A stretch of 6,882 nucleotides of DNA from Thermoplasmata archaeon. Lineage in GTDB: Archaea > Thermoplasmatota > E2 > UBA9212. The stretch spans positions 1 to 6,882 of the forward strand of contig DUKC01000110.1 in assembly GCA_013329495.1 (NCBI GenBank), read 5' to 3'. A program made the translations under genes and the position numbers. The notes under the pieces were generated by a model. It was given only the letters and a program-made list of their open reading frames with translations, did no database searches and was not told the origin of the DNA. Positions 6,089 to 6,882 of this stretch are shown here, piece by piece (position 1 is the stretch's first letter; the number at the start of each line of letters is the position of its first letter).

Positions 6089-6493
6089 ATGAAAAAACTA
6101 TACAAGTTTGGCATGAAACTTCTCGGCGTAACGGTAGTATGTGGGTTATTAATCATCATCGGTGGTTTCATCTCATCTCCATCGTCATATGTTATAGCCG
6201 CCTATGTATTGATAGGTGGAGCACTACTGATAATGTCCGCGTGGTTCTATGTAGCCATATTTAATAACAGGAAGGCAGGAAATATACGTAACATAGCAAT
6301 CAACATACAGCATTTACTGTTACTTGGGCTATCCTTTGCTATTTCTAACCTCATGTTCCTGCAATCAACAGCCTTTAGAACAGGCTTGGTAGGCGCAACA
6401 TTGGAAAGTATAGCAGGAATAGTTCTTGTAGTTGTATGTATAGTTTTTATACCCATAAACAGTCAAAAAAACAAAATCCCAATTGCTCCGTAA
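6089..6493 (+). CDS. Small four-helix membrane protein of unknown family
   Basis: This 134-residue protein is mostly hydrophobic, with four likely membrane helices at about residues 8-30, 33-56, 69-90 and 98-121. A short basic loop, NNRKAGNIRN, lies between helices 2 and 3, and the tail is polar (NSQKNKIPIAP). The start is a short basic MKK leader with no cleavage site of note. It has no catalytic-looking motif, and I do not recognise the family. It is the last gene of the operon, 11 nt after the permease and with a strong binding site of its own, so it is clearly co-expressed. Possible roles are an auxiliary subunit or stabiliser of the NCS1 permease, or a small transporter for a product. 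Both are inference from position. ATA codon use matches its neighbours, so it looks native to the operon. Confidence 0.8.
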   Translation: MKKLYKFGMKLLGVTVVCGLLIIIGGFISSPSSYVIAAYVLIGGALLIMSAWFYVAIFNNRKAGNIRNIAINIQHLLLLGLSFAISNLMFLQSTAFRTGLVGATLESIAGIVLVVVCIVFIPINSQKNKIPIAP

Positions 6494-6571
6494 CACTTCC
6501 CAGATGTGCAATCTATCTTGCAGGCACGAGTTATTTTTGTCCATTAGAGTTGGACGGTTCTTTGCGACATG

Positions 6572-6787
6572 TTAACTTTCTATCCAGTTAGGTGACAACT
6601 TTAAGTCGTGCATTTTGAACATGGGCGTCCAGACTTTCTTTTGGTACGAAAATACTATTTTCATGCTCATAGGCGACATGGGATCATGGTTTTTGAAGAT
6701 TAAGGACGAAGCGGCCACTTTATCTGCGATTTTCTGACGAAAAACGGGAAGGATACACGCGTAGGTTTACCGTGCATACTTTCTCAT
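6572..6787 (-). pseudogene. Possible broken small gene with good ribosome binding site and early stop
   Basis: On the minus strand ATG 6787-6785 is preceded by GGAGG (6798-6794) with a 6-nt spacer, and a TATA-like sequence lies about 80 nt upstream. The frame reads MRKYAR and then TAA at 6769-6767. Past that stop the same frame remains open for 64 codons, to TAA at 6574-6572. One nonsense change would turn a 71-residue gene into this. The protein is basic (FKNHDPMSPMSMKIVF, FSYQKKVWTPMFKMHDLK) and not recognised. An overlapping plus-strand frame (6576-6737, with ATG 6621) covers the same bases and ends GDMGSWFLKIKDEAATLSAIF. It could equally be the real remnant, though it lacks a binding site. 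Confidence 0.22.
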
Positions 6788-6862
6788 AAAAAGCCTCCGA
6801 AAGAGTTGCTGTGAGCTAATCCTTAATCCCCTGATTTGTGCAGCAGGTAGGATCACAAACAA

Positions 6863-6871
6863 TTTATATAT
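6863..6871. promoter_or_regulatory. TATA-like element at the right edge
   Basis: TTTATATAT at 6863-6871 would suit an archaeal promoter for a gene beyond the window on the plus strand. Read on the minus strand (ATATATAAA) it could serve the broken ORF at 6572-6787. The near-palindromic sequence does not settle the direction. Confidence 0.3.
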
Positions 6872-6882
6872 CTGCCAACTGA

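Larger units (their letters stand above)
6494..6882. other. Region after the operon with no confident gene
   Basis: This stretch contains only short frames. A T-rich tract at 6531-6539 could help end operon transcription, but no hairpin is obvious. Two overlapping frames on opposite strands (6576-6737 plus, 6572-6787 minus) are the longest candidates, and neither is convincing. Near the edge a TATA-like element lies at 6863-6871. Confidence 0.5.

Noticed and set aside
1..6882. CRISPR array, tRNA or rRNA genes
   Set aside because: No regularly spaced repeats, no cloverleaf-like sequence with a T-loop motif, and no rRNA-like conserved segment were seen.

Overview
The window reads as chromosomal DNA of an archaeon. 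The species cannot be fixed from sequence alone, and a euryarchaeal or thermoplasmatal type is only a guess. Signs for archaea are TATA boxes about 25-30 nt before the likely transcript starts (2429-2438 for the operon, 2336-2343 for the mobile element), a probable leaderless mobile-element transcript, GGAGG-type ribosome binding sites, and heavy use of ATA, AGA and AGG codons in the resident genes. An AT-rich bacterium is not strictly excluded.

Layout. 1-329 is AT-rich, with no gene of normal size and a few short open frames that may be gene remnants. 330-2410 is an insertion sequence of about 2.08 kb, visibly richer in G+C than the rest. It is bounded by imperfect inverted repeats and read on the minus strand. 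It carries a small accessory ORF (2007-2312), overlapped by a transposase gene (352-2014). The transposase gene is split by a frameshift in its zinc ribbon and an in-frame TGA, so this copy looks inactivated. After a zinc ribbon, a helix-turn-helix and a DDE-type core, the reconstructed transposase ends in a domain that resembles WYL.

2411-6493 holds a compact four-gene plus-strand operon. Its TATA box starts only 18 bp after the insertion sequence. The genes are a NicX/M29-like metalloenzyme (2480-3523), a DUF917 / S-methyl-thiohydantoin-desulfurase-like protein (3539-4726), an NCS1 (CodB-like) nucleobase or hydantoin permease (4731-6077), and a 134-residue four-helix membrane protein (6089-6493). 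Gaps between genes are 4 to 15 nt. The simplest reading is a scavenging pathway: the permease imports a small nitrogen heterocycle (pyrimidine, hydantoin, thiohydantoin or hydroxypyridine type) and the two soluble enzymes open or hydrolyse the ring. The substrate is not determined by the sequence.

6494-6882 has no confident gene. It contains a possible broken minus-strand ORF with a good ribosome binding site but a stop at codon 7, an overlapping plus-strand short frame, and a TATA-like element at the far edge.
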